The position numbers and the translations under genes are program-made. A stretch of DNA of 11,473 bases from contig JAEYPG010000180.1 in the NCBI GenBank assembly GCA_023410975.1, forward strand, positions 1-11,473, written 5' to 3'. Shown piece by piece: positions 10,075 through 11,473 of the stretch. Within the stretch, counting starts at the first letter, position 1. Every line of letters starts with the position of its first letter. Below the pieces are notes generated by a model. That model saw nothing but the letters and a program-made list of their open reading frames with translations, ran no database searches and was not told where the DNA came from. The DNA is from Pseudomonadota bacterium. Lineage in GTDB: Bacteria; Pseudomonadota; Gammaproteobacteria; Burkholderiales; Burkholderiaceae_C.

Positions 10075-10872
10075 TTACTGCTTTCCTGCCGCCACGAAAT
10101 GCGGGTTGTCGAAGCCCGGCTTGCCGTAGGTGAGCGGCGCGCCGTTGTCCACGCGGCGCACTGTGCCGCCGGCGGCGGCCAGCACGGCGTGGCCGGCGGC
10201 GATGTCCCACTCCATGGTGCGGCCCAGGCGCGGGTACAGGTCCGCCTCGCCCGCGGCCACCAGGCACAGCTTCAGCGACGACCCCGCGCTGCGGAACTCC
10301 GCCACCTTGCGCCCGCCGAGGAAGGCCTCCATCGCCTGCGCGTCGCCATGCGAGCGGCTGCCCACCACCGTCAGCCCCGCCTCGGGCACCGCGCGCACCT
10401 GGATCGCGCGGCGCTCGCCGTTCTGCTCGACGTAGGCGCCCAGACCCTGCGCGCCGGCGAAGAGCCGGTCCAGCGCCGGCGTGTACACCACGCCCAGCAC
10501 CGGCTGCCCGTCGCGCACCAGCGCCACGTTGACCGTGAACTCGCCGTTGCGGCTGATGAACTCCTTGGTGCCGTCCAGCGGATCGACCAGCCAGAACTGC
10601 TCGCCCACCGACTCGGGCACGCCGCCGGCGGCCACCGCCTCTTCCGCCACCACCGGGATGTCCGGGTACAGCGCGGCCAGTCCCTTGAGCAGCAGCGCCT
10701 CGGCCTTCTCGTCGGCTTCGGTCACGGGCGAGGCGTCGTCCTTGCCGCGCACGGCGAAGTCGGTGGCGTAGACCTCCATGATCAGCGCGCCAGCCTCTCG
10801 CGTGAGCCGGGCGATGGCGTCCAGGTCGGCGGACGACACGGCTTCCAGGGACTGCGTGGGATTCATGCTCAT
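10075..10872 (-). CDS. cysQ: 3'(2'),5'-bisphosphate nucleotidase, CysQ type
   Basis: Predicted magnesium-dependent, lithium-sensitive phosphatase that removes the 3'-phosphate of PAP or PAPS, by-products of sulfate assimilation and of coenzyme A-dependent carrier protein loading. 265 residues from ATG 10872, close to the roughly 246 of E. coli CysQ. Metal-site residues: Glu77-Glu78 in VVAEEA, the DPLDGT motif at 97-102 followed by KEF, and WDIAAGH with Asp223. The N-terminal SPVTEAD segment (48-54) is also typical. The start at 10872 is favoured by GGAG 9 nt upstream (10885-10882 on the minus strand); ATG 10866 is the alternative. Family members include inositol monophosphatases, but DPLDGTKEF favours CysQ. 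Convergent with topB and divergent from the AEC gene; no sulfur genes are nearby in the window. Confidence 0.93.
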   Translation of the reverse strand: MSMNPTQSLEAVSSADLDAIARLTREAGALIMEVYATDFAVRGKDDASPVTEADEKAEALLLKGLAALYPDIPVVAEEAVAAGGVPESVGEQFWLVDPLDGTKEFISRNGEFTVNVALVRDGQPVLGVVYTPALDRLFAGAQGLGAYVEQNGERRAIQVRAVPEAGLTVVGSRSHGDAQAMEAFLGGRKVAEFRSAGSSLKLCLVAAGEADLYPRLGRTMEWDIAAGHAVLAAAGGTVRRVDNGAPLTYGKPGFDNPHFVAAGKQ

Positions 10873-10937
10873 GCGGGAGGACTCCAAAGAAAGTGAAATC
10901 AGGGGAAGCACGAGTCTGCTTCAGCTTGGGGGGCCTC

Positions 10938-10952
10938 CCGTGCCGGGCACGG
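10938..10952. repeat. Short palindrome between cysQ and the AEC transporter gene
   Basis: CCGTGC and GCACGG flank a CGG centre, giving a 15-nt hyphenated palindrome in the 135-bp divergent intergenic region. It could bind a dimeric regulator, but in DNA this GC-rich short palindromes arise often by chance. Confidence 0.4.
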
Positions 10953-10992
10953 CCCGCACAGCCCACCCGGACAAGGGTAAATACCAGCCGGC

Positions 10993-10998
10993 CATACT
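10993..10998 (+). promoter_or_regulatory. Candidate -10 box for the AEC gene
   Basis: CATACT ends 9 bp before the ATG at 11008. A start 6-7 bp downstream would leave almost no leader, which fits the absence of any Shine-Dalgarno sequence there. The only -35-like hexamer, CGGACA (10968-10973), is 19 bp away, slightly too far. Another possible -10, TAAATA, lies at 10978-10983. Confidence 0.25.
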
Positions 10999-11007
10999 CG
11001 CGCCCCC

Positions 11008-11473
11008 ATGCCCGACACCGTCCTCGACAAGCTGCCCGCCCTCTTTGCCACCGTCCTGCTCGGCTGGGCCGCGGCCCGCTGGGGCTGGCTCACGGACGGT
11101 GCACGCGGCAGCTCGCGCGGCGGAGCCGCTGCTGCTGCCGACCCGGCCCGCGTGCTGTCCGCGGCGGCGCAATACCTGTTCATCCCGGCGCTGCTGTTCC
11201 GCGCCATGGCGCGGCTGGATTTCAGCCACATGCCCTGGCGCACGCTCGCCGCCTTCTACGGCCCGCTGCTGGTGATGGTGCTGGTGGTCTACGGCTTCAA
11301 GCGCTGGCGGCTGCAGGGCGGCGGGGGCATGGCCGTGTCCAGCGCCACGGCGGTGGTGCCCGCCACGCGCGCCGTCACGGCCGGCTTCGGCAACTCGGTG
11401 CAGGTGGGCGTGCCGCTGATCGCGGCGCTCTACGGCGACGCGGGGCTGGCGATCCACGTGGCCATCGTCAGCC
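11008..11473 (+). CDS. AEC (auxin efflux carrier) family transporter, 3'-truncated by the window edge
   Basis: N-terminal 155 residues of an inner-membrane permease of the bile acid/AEC superfamily, whose bacterial members are linked to export of malonate or other organic acids; the substrate here is not predictable. The frame is open from ATG 11008 to the window end. Hydrophobic segments lie at about residues 9-28, 52-66 and 80-97. The FIPALLFR segment and FGNSVQVGVPL...YGDAGLAIHVAIVS at the end are typical AEC sequence. A low-complexity Gly/Ala/Ser/Arg-rich stretch (about residues 31-48) lengthens the first loop compared with what I recall for the family. No Shine-Dalgarno sequence precedes the ATG, so a very short or absent leader is possible. 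Divergent from cysQ with 135 bp between. Confidence 0.88.
   Translation, partial: MPDTVLDKLPALFATVLLGWAAARWGWLTDGARGSSRGGAAAAADPARVLSAAAQYLFIPALLFRAMARLDFSHMPWRTLAAFYGPLLVMVLVVYGFKRWRLQGGGGMAVSSATAVVPATRAVTAGFGNSVQVGVPLIAALYGDAGLAIHVAIVS

Overview
The window is a very GC-rich stretch of bacterial chromosome with strong G/C bias at third codon positions. Gene content and protein style (transketolase next to GapA, a biotin ligase followed by a SPOR protein, a SET-domain protein divergent from a long TopB, then CysQ) suggest Burkholderiales, probably of the Comamonadaceae/Rubrivivax type. This placement is inference from gene order and composition; there is no rRNA or other marker gene. The region is mostly housekeeping. 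I see no phage, insertion sequence, CRISPR array, tRNA or toxin-antitoxin module.

Layout. (1) 1-2969, plus strand: the 3' part of transketolase (tkt, N-terminus outside the window), an intergenic hairpin, type I glyceraldehyde-3-phosphate dehydrogenase (gap) and a strong intrinsic terminator with a UUCG tetraloop. (2) 3081-4991, plus strand: a secreted subtilisin-like (S8) protease with signal peptide, propeptide, complete catalytic residues and a C-terminal Gly-Gly/hydrophobic/basic tail resembling a surface-sorting signal. (3) 7277-5030, minus strand: a probable operon of a SET-domain lysine methyltransferase-like protein, biotin-protein ligase (birA, no DNA-binding domain) and a membrane-anchored SPOR-like protein. 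The last two genes overlap as TGATG. (4) 7278-7367: a compact divergent intergenic region holding a 24-bp near-perfect palindrome of alternating purines and pyrimidines and a terminator-like hairpin directly before the topB ribosome binding site. (5) 7368-10042, plus strand: DNA topoisomerase III (topB) with two C-terminal cysteine clusters and a Lys/Ala-rich tail, ending in a 12-bp-stem terminator. (6) 10872-10075, minus strand: a CysQ-type 3'(2'),5'-bisphosphate nucleotidase. (7) 11008 to the end, plus strand: the N-terminal half of an AEC-family transporter.

How the genes work together. tkt and gap both serve the triose/pentose phosphate part of central carbon metabolism and may be cotranscribed. 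birA activates the biotin carrier protein of acetyl-CoA carboxylase, and the coupled SPOR protein points to the cell envelope. cysQ recycles the PAP/PAPS pool. The most thought-provoking part is the SET/topB divergent locus: a eukaryotic-like SET plus post-SET protein faces a topoisomerase with a histone-H1-like basic tail, across DNA whose sequence favours supercoil-driven structure. Any functional link there is a hypothesis; nothing in the window proves a new system.
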